From: Leifsonia virtsii
GTDB lineage: Bacteria > Actinomycetota > Actinomycetes > Actinomycetales > Microbacteriaceae
NCBI RefSeq assembly: GCF_030433675.1
Contig: NZ_JAROCB010000001.1
Location: forward strand, 955,632 to 1,019,631
Length of the DNA: 64,000 bases
Direction of reading: 5' to 3'
Shown here: positions 46,814-55,427 of the stretch, piece after piece
Position numbering within the stretch: position 1 is the stretch's first letter
Layout of the letters: each line of letters opens with the position of its first letter
Notes under the pieces: generated by a model
Databases searched by the model: none
Told to the model about the DNA's origin: nothing
The model's input: the letters and a program-made list of their open reading frames with translations, nothing else
Program-made: the position numbers and the translations under genes

Positions 46814-47866
46814 TCAGGCGCGCGGGTGCGCGATGCGGTAGGCCTCCTTGAGCCGCTCCGAGGAGACGTGCGTGTAGATCTGGGTGGTCCCCAGGCTGGC
46901 GTGCCCGAGGATCTCCTGCACCGCACGGAGGTCGGCGCCGCCGTCGAGCAGGTGCGTCGCCGCGGTGTGCCGGAGCGCGTGCGGCCCGGACGGCCCGCCG
47001 CCCGGCAGGTCGGCCAGCAGCCCTGCGACGAGTTGGTAGACGGCGCGGCTGCCGATGCGTCCGCCGCGCGCGCCGAGGAACAGCGCCGGACCGGAGGCCG
47101 CCGTCGCCAGCAGCGGCCGTCCCGCCGTGATCCAGCGCCGGATGGCCCGCAGGGCCGGGACCCCGAAGGGCACCACGCGCTCCTTCGACCCTTTGCCCGT
47201 GACCCGCACGGTGAGCCGGTCGAGGTCGACGTCGTCCACGTCGAGGCCCGTCAGCTCGGACACCCGGATCCCGGCCGCGTACAGCACCTCGATCAGGGCG
47301 ACGTCCCGGAGTGACCCGGGCTCCCCGTCCTCCGCGCGCGCCGCCAGTCCCGCCAGCATCCCGTCCATCTGCTCGCGCGTGATCACCCGCGGCAGCGTCT
47401 TGTCCGCCTTCGGCGCCCGCAACCGGGCCGCGGCATCGACGATCGTCGCTCCCGCACTCTCCGGCCCAGCGCTCTCCGACCCGGCGCTCTCCGGCCCTGC
47501 GCTCTCCTCACCGGCACGCTCTCCGCCGGGCCCGTCCGGCGCGACAGCCGGAGGTGCGCCTGCCGGACTTGCGCCTGCCGGAGTTGCGCCTGCCATCGCT
47601 GTCCGCGCCAGCCAGGCGCTGAAACCCCGGGCCGAGGCCGATCGGCGCGCGAGCGTGGACTTGGCGAGGCCCCGCTGCGACCCCTCCCAGAGCCAGTCGC
47701 GGTACAGGTCGAGGGTCAAGCCGGCCGGCGACACGACGCCGCGCGTCTCCGCGAATTCCGCCAACGCAGCGAGGTCGGAACGGTACGCCCGGATCGTCTG
47801 CGGCGAGTACCCGCGCTCCACGCGCAGATGGCGCTCGTACGCATCGATCGAGGCCGCCAGGTTCAC
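46814..47866 (-). CDS. xerC: Tyrosine recombinase XerC
   Basis: A 350-residue tyrosine recombinase for chromosome dimer resolution at dif. The SAM-like core-binding domain is at 1-88. The catalytic residues are all visible: Arg in [12 protein letters not shown], Lys in [13 protein letters not shown], His-x-x-Arg in [12 protein letters not shown], His in [12 protein letters not shown] and the nucleophile Tyr in IYTHVSS. Between the domains (89-142) lies an unusual repetitive linker ([10 protein letters not shown] and [10 protein letters not shown] units) encoded by 15-base tandem repeats. Location next to dprA is typical for actinobacterial XerC. The start is GTG. Confidence 0.92.
   Translation of the reverse strand: MNLAASIDAYERHLRVERGYSPQTIRAYRSDLAALAEFAETRGVVSPAGLTLDLYRDWLWEGSQRGLAKSTLARRSASARGFSAWLARTAMAGATPAGASPAGAPPAVAPDGPGGERAGEESAGPESAGSESAGPESAGATIVDAAARLRAPKADKTLPRVITREQMDGMLAGLAARAEDGEPGSLRDVALIEVLYAAGIRVSELTGLDVDDVDLDRLTVRVTGKGSKERVVPFGVPALRAIRRWITAGRPLLATAASGPALFLGARGGRIGSRAVYQLVAGLLADLPGGGPSGPHALRHTAATHLLDGGADLRAVQEILGHASLGTTQIYTHVSSERLKEAYRIAHPRA
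47453..47597. repeat. Two 15-bp minisatellites inside xerC
   Basis: Block one (47453-47508) holds about four 15-base units of the type CGCTCTCCGGCCC, encoding ESAGP-like pentapeptides. Block two (47554-47597) holds about three units of the type TGCGCCTGCCGGA, encoding PAGAS-like pentapeptides. Both keep the reading frame because the unit is five codons. Confidence 0.7.
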
Positions 47867-47949
47867 CCCTCAAGCATCGCGCGGCGGCCCTCGCGGGAGC
47901 GGGAGCGACGCGCGACGGCCGATGCAGCTCCGCCGACCGGGGCGGCGCA

Positions 47950-49617
47950 TCATCGGGTGGCCCGTCGTGGCTGGTCGCCGATCAGGACCCATCCTCCGCC
48001 CCGCTCCCGGGCTCGTCCGGCGAGATCCATGCGGCCGAGGACGGCGGCGACGGTTGAGAACGGGAGGCCGGCTCGCGCTGCGACCTCATCCGCGCTCGCC
48101 GCTCGCGACGACGACAGGTGGGCGATGACGCGGGGCTCCGGATCGGGGCCGTCCGGCACCCCGCCACTCGGACCGGCGTCGTCCGGAGGTGGAGCACTGC
48201 TGCCGAGCGGGTCCGCCAGTTCCGCCATCTCCTCGACCGTGGTCACACACGTGGCCGCGTACTCGCGGATCAGCCGGTGCGTGCCCGCCGACGCGGGCGA
48301 CAGGATGCTGCCCGGAACCGCCCCGAGAGGTCGGGCCATCTGTGCGGCGTGCCCAGCGGTGTTGAGCGAGCCGGAGCGGTGACCGGCCTCCACGACCACC
48401 GTGGCGGTGGCGGACGCCGCGATCAGCCTGTTCCGCATCAGGAAGCGCCAACGTGTCGGCGCCGAACCCGGCGGCAGCTCCGCGGCGAGCACGCCCGTGG
48501 CCGCGATGCGACGCAGCAGCTCGCTATTGCCCGCCGGATACAGCCGGTCGACACCGCCCGCGAGGAACGCGACCGTGACGCCCCCGCTGGCGACGGCGGC
48601 GCGGTGCGCGGCGGCGTCGATCCCGTACGCGCCGCCGGACACGATGGCGAAGCCGCGATCCACCAGTCCTGCCGCGCTCTCCCCCGCCACGTGCTCTCCG
48701 TACGCCGTGGCCGCCCGCGCCCCGACAAGGGCGATCGAGCGGTCGAGCCGTGCCAGACGGGATGGGTCGCCGCGGACCCACAGAGCCAGCGGCGCCGCTT
48801 CCTCGAGCGCCTCGAAGCCCGACGGCCAGAGCGGTGAGCATGGCGTCAGGAGCTGCGAGCCGATCCGTGCTGCACGCTCCAGCACGCGCTGCGTCTCCGC
48901 CAGAGTGAGGCGCGATCGCCATCGGGACAGGCATTCCTCGAGGCGGCGCTCCGCCCGGCTGTCACGCCGCTTCGAGTCACCGCGGGAAGGACGCGGGTCT
49001 GGCCGCGGAGCCCCGTCGACCGCTCGGGCGTCTCCGAGCGACGGGCCCCAATCGGCCGCCGAAGCGGACCCGCTGTTCGTGGGGTCGCTCTTCGAGTGAA
49101 TTCTCGCGTCTCCGCTCACTCGGCGCCGCGAGCTCCGGGCGGCGCCGGGTGCGGCGTCCGTTCTCGAAGGCGGTGACGAATCGGTCTGAGACTCCAATGC
49201 GACCGGCCTCGGACCGTCATACGCCTGCTGAGGCAGGAGGTCGCCGGAGCGTGCGAAGTCGTCCGCACTCCCCCTCAGCGCTTGCAGCAGGCGACGGGCA
49301 TCGGTCCCGTCGATGATCGCGGAGACCAGCGCCACCGGACCGAGAGCCCCCAGCAAGCGCCCGGCCTCCTGATCACCGGGTTCGATCGCCGTCGAGAGCG
49401 CGACGCGCGCGAAGAGTTCGGCGCAGACGGCGCGATCGCTCAGCGACCCGTCGGGCGATCCGTCGACCGGTGGCAGAACGGGTGCGAGAAGCCGCGGCAG
49501 CGCTGCGTCTGCGACGCCCGGGAAGTCTCCTGGAGCGAAGCCCGAGTCGCAGTCCGTACCGATAGTGGGCGCGGCGATGTGCCGGTGGACGGCGCAGTCA
49601 TCGCAGGGCCCGGTCAC
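47950..49617 (-). CDS. dprA: DNA-processing protein DprA, with long insertion
   Basis: A 555-residue DprA/Smf, which loads RecA on incoming single-stranded DNA. The Rossmann core begins SIALVGARAATAYGEHVA (about 294) and contains VSGGAYGIDAAAHRAA and the RFLMRNRLIAA region; a C-terminal winged-helix (VAARAGLPFSTVAAVLGRM) is present. It is longer than the usual 360-400 residues because of a 20-30 residue N-terminal extension with Cys/His and a Ser/Arg/Asp-rich insertion at about 130-222 between the SAM-like and Rossmann domains. The GTG start overlaps the comM stop (GTGA at 49614-49617). Confidence 0.9.
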   Translation of the reverse strand: MTGPCDDCAVHRHIAAPTIGTDCDSGFAPGDFPGVADAALPRLLAPVLPPVDGSPDGSLSDRAVCAELFARVALSTAIEPGDQEAGRLLGALGPVALVSAIIDGTDARRLLQALRGSADDFARSGDLLPQQAYDGPRPVALESQTDSSPPSRTDAAPGAARSSRRRVSGDARIHSKSDPTNSGSASAADWGPSLGDARAVDGAPRPDPRPSRGDSKRRDSRAERRLEECLSRWRSRLTLAETQRVLERAARIGSQLLTPCSPLWPSGFEALEEAAPLALWVRGDPSRLARLDRSIALVGARAATAYGEHVAGESAAGLVDRGFAIVSGGAYGIDAAAHRAAVASGGVTVAFLAGGVDRLYPAGNSELLRRIAATGVLAAELPPGSAPTRWRFLMRNRLIAASATATVVVEAGHRSGSLNTAGHAAQMARPLGAVPGSILSPASAGTHRLIREYAATCVTTVEEMAELADPLGSSAPPPDDAGPSGGVPDGPDPEPRVIAHLSSSRAASADEVAARAGLPFSTVAAVLGRMDLAGRARERGGGWVLIGDQPRRATR

Positions 49618-51152
49618 GAGGCGATCCCTCGACGCAGGAAGAGGGCGCGGCCGACGTGGTCGACGTCCGGTGACGGCGCCTGGTCGAGGTCGGCCAGCGT
49701 CCAGGCAAGGCGCAGAGTGCGATCGTAGCCGCGCATGGTGATCGCGCCGCGCTCGAGGGCGCGGTCGAGCGGAGCGATCGCGCGGGACCCCAGACGGCGC
49801 TCGCCGGCGCGCAGCCAGCTGCCGGAGACGTCGGCGTTGCGCGACCACTCCGTTCCGCGCAGGCGCTCTGCGGCGACGGCTCGCGCAGTCTCGACCCGAG
49901 CGCGGAGCAGCTCGCTCGTACGGTCAGAGCGCTGGTGATCGGCGGAACGGACCGCCGCCACGCCGAGCCGCCGGACCGTGAGCCGGATGTCGACGCGGTC
50001 GAGCAGCGGCCCGGACATTCGGGCGAAATAGCGACGCCGCGACATGGGCGAGCAGGTGCACTCCTCGTCCGCCGAGCCGTAGTGGCCGCAGGGGCAGGGA
50101 TTCGAGGCGAGCACGAGCTGGAAGCGGGCCGGGAAGGAAGCCGCCCCGCTCGCCCGGTGGATGGTGATGCTGCCGTTCTCGAGCGGCTGCCGCAGGGCGT
50201 CCAGCACCGACGGAGGGAACTCCGCCGCCTCGTCGAGGAACAGCACGCCGTGCGTCGCACGCACGATCGCGCCGGGGGCGATGCGGCCCGTCCCGCCACC
50301 GACCAGCGCGGCGGCGGACGCCGTGTGGTGCGGAGCCTCGAACGGCGGACGGCGGACGAGGTCTTTGCCGACGCCCGCTCCGGTCAGCGAGCGGATGCAG
50401 GTGGCCTCCACCGCCTCCGGCCCGGCCAGATCGGGCAAGATCGTCGGCAGGCGCCGGGCGAGCATCGTCTTGCCCGAGCCCGGTGGTCCGACCATCGACA
50501 GGTGGTGGCCGCCGGCGGCGGCCGCCAGCAGGGCCGCGATGGCCTCGTCGTTCCCGGCGACATCGGCCATGTCGGGCTCGGCCGCCTCGCGGACCTCCGG
50601 CTGAGGCGGCAGCACCGGCTCCTCCTCCACCGGATCGAGCTCGGCGCCGTGGGCGATCGCCGCGGCACGAAGGCCGGTGACGCCCAGGACGTCGATGCCC
50701 TCGACCAGCGACGCCTCCTCGGCGTTGCCCGCGGGCACGAAGACGCGGGCGAAGCCGGCGTCACGGGCGGCGAGCACGGCGGGAAGGATGCCCGAGACCG
50801 GCCGGAGCCTTCCGTCGAGCCCGAGCTCGCCGAGGTGGACGGCACCGGCGGCCGAGTCCGGCGGCACGGTTCCGGCCGCGGACAGGGCCGCGATGGCGAT
50901 GGCGAGGTCGAATCCCGATCCCTGCTTCGGAAGGGCGGCGGGCGACAGGTTGATCGTGAGCTTCTTCTGCGTCAGCGGGCACCCGGCGTTCACCGCGGCC
51001 GCTCCGACCCGCTTCCGGGACTCGCCCAGCGCGGTGTCGGGGAGCCCGATCAGGACGAAGGCGGGAAGGCCGGCGGAGATGTCGGCCTCGACCTCGACCA
51101 CATGACCGCGGACGCCGTGCAGGGCGACGGCGAAGGTGCGTGCGAGTGCCAT
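49614..51152 (-). CDS. comM: YifB/ComM-family AAA+ ATPase
   Basis: A 512-residue Mg-chelatase-like AAA+ protein. ComM is a hexameric helicase that promotes branch migration during natural transformation. The N-terminal Lon-like domain includes TINLSPAALPKQGSGFDLAIA. Walker A is GPPGSGKTMLARR near residue 225 and Walker B GVLFLDEAAEFP. SNPCPCGHYG and CTCSPMSRRRYFARMSGPL carry the Cys-rich insert typical of YifB. It lies between yraN and dprA, the usual actinobacterial order, overlapping both neighbours. Confidence 0.93.
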   Translation of the reverse strand: MALARTFAVALHGVRGHVVEVEADISAGLPAFVLIGLPDTALGESRKRVGAAAVNAGCPLTQKKLTINLSPAALPKQGSGFDLAIAIAALSAAGTVPPDSAAGAVHLGELGLDGRLRPVSGILPAVLAARDAGFARVFVPAGNAEEASLVEGIDVLGVTGLRAAAIAHGAELDPVEEEPVLPPQPEVREAAEPDMADVAGNDEAIAALLAAAAGGHHLSMVGPPGSGKTMLARRLPTILPDLAGPEAVEATCIRSLTGAGVGKDLVRRPPFEAPHHTASAAALVGGGTGRIAPGAIVRATHGVLFLDEAAEFPPSVLDALRQPLENGSITIHRASGAASFPARFQLVLASNPCPCGHYGSADEECTCSPMSRRRYFARMSGPLLDRVDIRLTVRRLGVAAVRSADHQRSDRTSELLRARVETARAVAAERLRGTEWSRNADVSGSWLRAGERRLGSRAIAPLDRALERGAITMRGYDRTLRLAWTLADLDQAPSPDVDHVGRALFLRRGIAS

Positions 51153-51508
51153 CAGACGATCCCGGTCAGGTGCTCGACCTGCGGGCGCTCACTCCACGCG
51201 TCGGTGACGGCGACCGCGTCGATGCGCACCTCTGCCGCGACCGGTGCGTGCTCACGGCACCACTGGGCCGCCAGACGCCGGAGCCTGGCACTCTTCTCGA
51301 ATGTGATCGCCTCGAACGGGTGGCCGAATTCGAGCGAGGACCGCGTCTTCACCTCCGCGAAGACCAGCGTCCGCCCCTGGCGAAGCACCAGGTCGAGTTC
51401 CCCGGTCGCGCACCGCCAGTTGCGGTCGATGACCCGGTAACCGAGCCCCTCCAGCCAGTCGGCCGCGACCTGTTCGCCGCGCCGACCCAAATCGTCTTTC
51501 CGTGCCAT
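51152..51508 (-). CDS. yraN: YraN-family (UPF0102) nuclease-fold protein
   Basis: A 118-residue protein with the restriction-endonuclease-like fold. GRRGEQVAADWLEGLGYRV is the N-terminal helix. The catalytic-type residues are in TGELDLVLRQGRTLVFAEVKTR, giving the pattern E-x-D...E-x-K. Activity and substrate are not established. The ATG at 51508 is chosen because GGAGG lies the right distance upstream; an earlier in-frame start at 51523 has no such site. Its stop overlaps the comM start (ATGA). Confidence 0.88.
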   Translation of the reverse strand: MARKDDLGRRGEQVAADWLEGLGYRVIDRNWRCATGELDLVLRQGRTLVFAEVKTRSSLEFGHPFEAITFEKSARLRRLAAQWCREHAPVAAEVRIDAVAVTDAWSERPQVEHLTGIV

Positions 51509-51637
51509 GTGAACCTCCGCCACCAGCCTCGTGGAGGCATCGAGGCGCAGAAGGGCGGAGGAAGAGAACGGTGGAGAACCGGCCGGTCCGTCAGGCTGTG
51601 GACGGAAACTCGATCATGCGAACAGCGTCACCGAGCG

Positions 51638-51961
51638 TCACTCGTCGAGCGCGAGCTCCTTCGGCAACTCGAACTCCTTCGACGACAGCTCCTCGATGTT
51701 GACGTCCTTGAACGTCAGCACCCGCACGGACTTCACGAAGCGGTCGGCGCGGTACACGTCCCACACCCAGACGTCGTTCATCGTCAGCTCGAAGTAGAAG
51801 TCGTGCTCGGTGTCGCGGCGCACGAACTCCACCTCGTTCGCGAGGTAGAACCGCCGCTCCGTCTCGATCACATACTTGAACTGCGAGACGACGTCCCGGT
51901 ACTCGCGATACAAAGCCAACTCGACCTCGCGGTCGTAGTCGTCGAACTCGTCTTCATCCAT
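51638..51961 (-). CDS. DUF2469 protein
   Basis: A 107-residue acidic actinobacterial protein of the DUF2469 family. MDEDEFDDYDREVELALYRE is the characteristic acidic N-terminus; YVIETERRFYLANEV and FYFELTMNDVWVWDVYR are the conserved core. It has no catalytic motif. It lies between rnhB and yraN as in most actinobacteria. TAGACT (51971-51976) on the minus strand precedes the ATG by nine bases, so the mRNA may start very close to the gene. Confidence 0.9.
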   Translation of the reverse strand: MDEDEFDDYDREVELALYREYRDVVSQFKYVIETERRFYLANEVEFVRRDTEHDFYFELTMNDVWVWDVYRADRFVKSVRVLTFKDVNIEELSSKEFELPKELALDE

Positions 51962-52015
51962 CGTCCGACAAGTCTATGCCGGTTGAGCCGGGAGCGCGCC
52001 GGGTGTGCGCCGGAC

Positions 52016-52681
52016 CTACTCGGACAGTTCGACCAGCGCGGGCTGCTTCAGCCAGGTGAGACGGTGCAGCGCACTGGGGCCGAGCTCGGCGATCGCAGCG
52101 AAATGCTCCGGAGACGAGTAGCCCTTGTTGCTCGCCCAGCCGTAGCCGGGATACTCCAGGTCGTGCGCGATCATCATCCGGTCGCGGTGCACCTTGGCGA
52201 TCACGGAGGCCGCCGCCACCGAGGCGCAGTCGCGGTCGGCCTTGATGCGGGTCACGACCTTCGCCGGACGCATCAGCGACGGATTGAGATAGTCGTAATT
52301 GCCGTCGAGGATGAGCGTGCTGTCGTGCACGGGGGCGTCCTGCTCCTCCAGCTGGGCGAGGGCGCGAGCACCGGCGAGACCCAGGCAGCGCATGATCCCG
52401 AGGGCGTCGACCTCCTCTGCGCTGGCGAGCCCGACGGCGTGGTGCATCGCCCACCTGCGGCAGAGCGGTTCGAGCGACTCGCGCGCGGGCTCCGGCAGCA
52501 GCTTGGAGTCGCGCAGCCCCGGCGGGATGCGCTTGACCGCGGTGTCGATGACGACCATCCCGACGGCGACCGGCCCGGCGAGCGCTCCGCGGCCGACCTC
52601 GTCCACCGCGACGATCGAGGTCACTCCCTGCCGGTACAGGGCCTTCTCGAAGCGCAGCGTGGGGGACACCGGGGTCATCAT
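52016..52681 (-). CDS. rnhB: Ribonuclease HII
   Basis: A 221-residue RNase HII removing ribonucleotides from DNA. The catalytic acidic residues are in VDEVGRGALAGPV (DE), TLILDGNYDYL and KADRDCASVAAASVIAKVHR (the fourth Asp region). RDSKLLPEPARE is a family motif. The ATG at 52681 follows GAGGGAG. rplS lies upstream on the same strand but is separated by a strong terminator, and no lepB is found between them. Confidence 0.95.
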   Translation of the reverse strand: MMTPVSPTLRFEKALYRQGVTSIVAVDEVGRGALAGPVAVGMVVIDTAVKRIPPGLRDSKLLPEPARESLEPLCRRWAMHHAVGLASAEEVDALGIMRCLGLAGARALAQLEEQDAPVHDSTLILDGNYDYLNPSLMRPAKVVTRIKADRDCASVAAASVIAKVHRDRMMIAHDLEYPGYGWASNKGYSSPEHFAAIAELGPSALHRLTWLKQPALVELSE

Positions 52682-52759
52682 CCGCTCGTCACTCCCTCAC
52701 GTTCCTGCCGACCGTCCCAGGATAAACGCTCGCGGAGCCGCGGGCCGACCGGAAACGAC

Positions 52760-52791
52760 GGAACCCCCGGTCCGAGTGGACCGGGGGTTCC
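52760..52791 (-). terminator. Terminator after rplS
   Basis: Arms 52760-52773 and 52778-52791 form a perfect 14-bp GC-rich stem (GGAACCCCCGGTCC) with a 4-base loop, 18 bases beyond the rplS stop on the minus strand. No long U-tract follows. Confidence 0.8.
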
Positions 52792-52809
52792 GGAAAGGGA
52801 CGCGGAGAC

Positions 52810-53157
52810 TCAGCTCTCGCGCTTCTCCTTGATCTTCGCCTTCTTGCCGCGGAGCTCGCGCAGGTAGTAGAGCTTCGCGCGACGGACGTCACCGCGGGTG
52901 ACGACCTCGATCTTGTCGATGACCGGGGAGTGCACGGGGAAGGTACGCTCGACGCCGACCTGGAAGCTGACCTTGCGGACCGTGAAGGTCTCGCGGACGC
53001 CCTCGCCGGAGCGGCCGATGACCACGCCCTGGAAGACCTGGATACGAGAGCGGGTGCCCTCGATGATGTTCACGTGCACCTTGACGGTGTCGCCGGCGCG
53101 GAACGCGGGGATGTCCTGCTTAAGGGACGCGGCGTCCACCTGATCGAGGATGTGCAT
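52810..53157 (-). CDS. rplS: 50S ribosomal protein L19
   Basis: A 115-residue L19. [39 protein letters not shown] and [20 protein letters not shown] are diagnostic, and the C-terminus is basic ([14 protein letters not shown]). The length is normal. The ATG at 53157 has only a weak ribosome-binding site. It is not contiguous with trmD here; a membrane protein and map intervene. Confidence 0.97.
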   Translation of the reverse strand: MHILDQVDAASLKQDIPAFRAGDTVKVHVNIIEGTRSRIQVFQGVVIGRSGEGVRETFTVRKVSFQVGVERTFPVHSPVIDKIEVVTRGDVRRAKLYYLRELRGKKAKIKEKRES

Positions 53158-53342
53158 GGCTGTTCGCTCTCTGTACCCGCCGCAGGTCGGGGACGGACTC
53201 GGGGCCGGCTCCAGGCGGAGCGGCCATGATTCGGTAAGTGGGTGTCCGCGAGAAGTGCTGGCTCCCCTGTGGCAGAGCCTGGCCGCGGCACAAGGGTCAA
53301 TTCTGCCAGACGCGGGGCCTGAATGCCAAAGCGGACGACGGC
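53158..53342. promoter_or_regulatory. Intergenic region upstream of rplS
   Basis: A 185-base gap between the downstream end of a membrane-protein gene and rplS, both on the minus strand. TTGACC on the minus strand near 53297-53302 is the only good -35-like hexamer. The matching -10 region is G/C-rich, so the promoter is uncertain. I see no hairpin or known r-protein leader motif. Confidence 0.3.
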
Positions 53343-53840
53343 TCAGTCGCGCTCGCGCCGCTCCTCGATGACGATGTACTCGCCGCCGTCCACCGACTCC
53401 CCCGGCGCGTCCGGCACCTCGCGCGGCTGGGCGGCGCGCTGGTAGGCCTCGAAAGTGAGCTGGACGCGCGCCCGCGTCTCGGTCAGCAGCTCCCACAGCG
53501 ACACCCAGAAGATCGCGGCGAACAGCAGGAGGCCGATCACGGCGAACCAGCCGGTGGCGCCCGGCACGAAGAACCCGAACCCGATGATCGAGAGGTGCCA
53601 GAGGGTGAAGAGCAGGACGTCCCACCACGACACCGCGCGCTGCTCGCGCACACTGCGCCGTGCCATGACGATGCCGCCGACGACCAGCATGGCGACGAAC
53701 AGGATCGGGCACAGCACCAGGAGCCCGAGGAAGGACCAGCCGCTGCCCTGACTGAAGGCGGCCCAGCCGACGAGAAGCCACGCCGGCAGCACCACGGCGG
53801 ACGGGAAGAGCCACCAGTAGAACGCCTTGCGGATGATCAC
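53343..53840 (-). CDS. Hypothetical membrane protein
   Basis: A 165-residue membrane protein with four hydrophobic segments ([73 protein letters not shown]). It ends in an acidic/basic cytoplasmic tail ([12 protein letters not shown]). No family is recognised. The GTG at 53840 follows GGAGGC, and TACGCT lies six bases before it, so it could be read either as SD-led or leaderless. It is divergent from map. Confidence 0.75.
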   Translation of the reverse strand: MIIRKAFYWWLFPSAVVLPAWLLVGWAAFSQGSGWSFLGLLVLCPILFVAMLVVGGIVMARRSVREQRAVSWWDVLLFTLWHLSIIGFGFFVPGATGWFAVIGLLLFAAIFWVSLWELLTETRARVQLTFEAYQRAAQPREVPDAPGESVDGGEYIVIEERRERD

Positions 53841-53846
53841 GCCTCC

Positions 53847-53852
53847 AGCGTA
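53847..53852 (-). promoter_or_regulatory. -10 box TACGCT upstream of 53343-53840
   Basis: TACGCT on the minus strand, six bases before the GTG at 53840, matching the leaderless spacing used elsewhere in the window. Confidence 0.45.
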
Positions 53853-53933
53853 GCCGCGGGCGCCTGTGCCGGGGCTGCGGGTTTCCCTCGCGCACCTGAC
53901 AGACTGGAGTCGTCGCCGAAGAGAGGAACCCGC

Positions 53934-54698
53934 GTGATCGAGCTGAGGACACCCGCCGAGATCGAGCAGATGCGCCCGGCCGGACGGTTCGTCGCCGACG
54001 TGCTGGCACAGACTTCTGCGGCGGCGAAGGTGGGCGTGAACCTGCTCGAGCTGGACGCTCTGGCGCACGAGCTGATCCGGCGCCGCGGGGCCGAGTCCTG
54101 CTACATCGACTACCACCCCTCCTTCGGCGCGAGCCCGTTCGGGAAGGTGATCTGCACCTCCGTCAACGACGCGGTGCTGCACGGGCTGCCGCACGACTAC
54201 CGGCTGCAGGACGGCGACCTCCTGACGCTCGATTTCGCGGCGAGCGTCGACGGCTGGGTGGCCGACTCGGCCGTCAGCGTCGTGGTCGGCACGCCGCGCG
54301 ATCAGGACCTCCGGCTCATCGAGACGACGCGCCGCGCGCTCGCGGCGGGCATCCAGGCCGCGCAGCCCGGCGGCAAGGTGGGCGACATCTCGGCCGCGAT
54401 CGCCGCCGTCGCCCATGCGGAGGGGTACTCGATCAACACGCAGTTCGGCGGCCACGGCGTCGGGCGCACGATGCACGGCGACCCGCACGTCCCCAACGAC
54501 GGGCGCGCCGGCCGCGGCTACCCGCTCCGCCCGGGCCTCGTGATCGCGATCGAGCCGTGGTTCCTGGAGACAACCGACGAGATCTACACGGACAAGGACG
54601 GCTGGACCCTCCGCAGCGCGGACGGGTCCCGCGGCGCGCACTCCGAGCACACGATCGCCATCACCCCCGACGGCCCTCTCGTCCTCACCGCTCCCTGA
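53934..54698 (+). CDS. map: Type I methionine aminopeptidase
   Basis: A 254-residue metallopeptidase that removes the initiator Met. Metal ligands are visible: Asp in [20 protein letters not shown] (two Asp), His in [16 protein letters not shown], Glu in LVIAIEPWF and Glu in [10 protein letters not shown]. It has the short type I architecture without an N-terminal zinc domain. The GTG at 53934 follows GAGAGG. It converges with trmD. Confidence 0.95.
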   Translation: MIELRTPAEIEQMRPAGRFVADVLAQTSAAAKVGVNLLELDALAHELIRRRGAESCYIDYHPSFGASPFGKVICTSVNDAVLHGLPHDYRLQDGDLLTLDFAASVDGWVADSAVSVVVGTPRDQDLRLIETTRRALAAGIQAAQPGGKVGDISAAIAAVAHAEGYSINTQFGGHGVGRTMHGDPHVPNDGRAGRGYPLRPGLVIAIEPWFLETTDEIYTDKDGWTLRSADGSRGAHSEHTIAITPDGPLVLTAP

Positions 54699-54718
54699 CT
54701 CGCCCCTCCACGCCCCGG

Positions 54719-55402
54719 TCAGGGGAGGAGGTCGGGGCGGACGGCGCGGGTGCGCGCCAGCTGCTGCTCGTGGCGCCAGGCGTCGACGGCGCCATGATTG
54801 CCGGACAGGAGCACGGGCGGCACCTCCCGGCCGCGCCAGACGGCGGGCTTCGTGTAGCTCGGGTACTCGAGCAACCCGTCCTCGTGGGATTCCTCCACCA
54901 GGCTCTCGGGGTTGCCGACCACACCGGGGATGAGCCGCCCGATCGCCTCGATCATCGCCATGGTGGCGACCTCTCCCCCGTTCAGCACGTAGTCGCCGAT
55001 GCTCATCAGCCGCACCCGCGCCCGCGCGGCCGTGTCGTCGAACACTCGCTGGTCGATGCCCTCGTACCGGCCGCAGCCGAACACGAGGTGCTGCTCCTGC
55101 GCCAGCTCGCGCGCCGTGGCCTGGGTGAAGACCTCACCGGCCGGCGACGGGAAGATCACCACCGGGTCGGACGCGCCCTCGAGGATGCCGTCGAGCGCCT
55201 CCCCCCAGGGTTCCGGCTTCATCACCATGCCCGCTCCCCCGCCGTACGGCGTGTCGTCGACGGTGCGGTGCCGGTCGTGCGTGTGGTCGCGGAGGTCGTG
55301 CACGCCGAGCGTGATCAGCCCCGACTGGCGGGCCTTGCCGAGCAGGGAGATGTCGAGCACATCGAAGAAGGTCGGGAAGATCGTGACGATGTCGATGCGC
55401 AT
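54719..55402 (-). CDS. trmD: tRNA (guanine-N1-)-methyltransferase
   Basis: A 227-residue SPOUT methyltransferase making m1G37. [15 protein letters not shown] is the N-terminus and [17 protein letters not shown] the trefoil-knot strand. [16 protein letters not shown] and [15 protein letters not shown] form the SAM site, and [14 protein letters not shown] contains the catalytic region. The ATG at 55402 has TAGACT six bases upstream and no ribosome-binding site, so trmD has its own promoter although rimM, its usual operon partner, lies on the same strand further up. Confidence 0.97.
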   Translation of the reverse strand: MRIDIVTIFPTFFDVLDISLLGKARQSGLITLGVHDLRDHTHDRHRTVDDTPYGGGAGMVMKPEPWGEALDGILEGASDPVVIFPSPAGEVFTQATARELAQEQHLVFGCGRYEGIDQRVFDDTAARARVRLMSIGDYVLNGGEVATMAMIEAIGRLIPGVVGNPESLVEESHEDGLLEYPSYTKPAVWRGREVPPVLLSGNHGAVDAWRHEQQLARTRAVRPDLLP

Positions 55403-55408
55403 GGGGAA

Positions 55409-55414
55409 AGTCTA
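55409..55414 (-). promoter_or_regulatory. -10 box TAGACT, leaderless start of trmD
   Basis: TAGACT on the minus strand, six bases before the ATG at 55402, in the 25-base gap behind the MFS gene. Confidence 0.5.
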
Positions 55415-55427
55415 GAAGGGCGCGGCC

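Noticed and set aside
47453-47597. Tandem repeats in xerC considered as a CRISPR array
   Set aside because: Units are 15 bases, adjacent without spacers, and in frame within a coding region. No cas genes are nearby.
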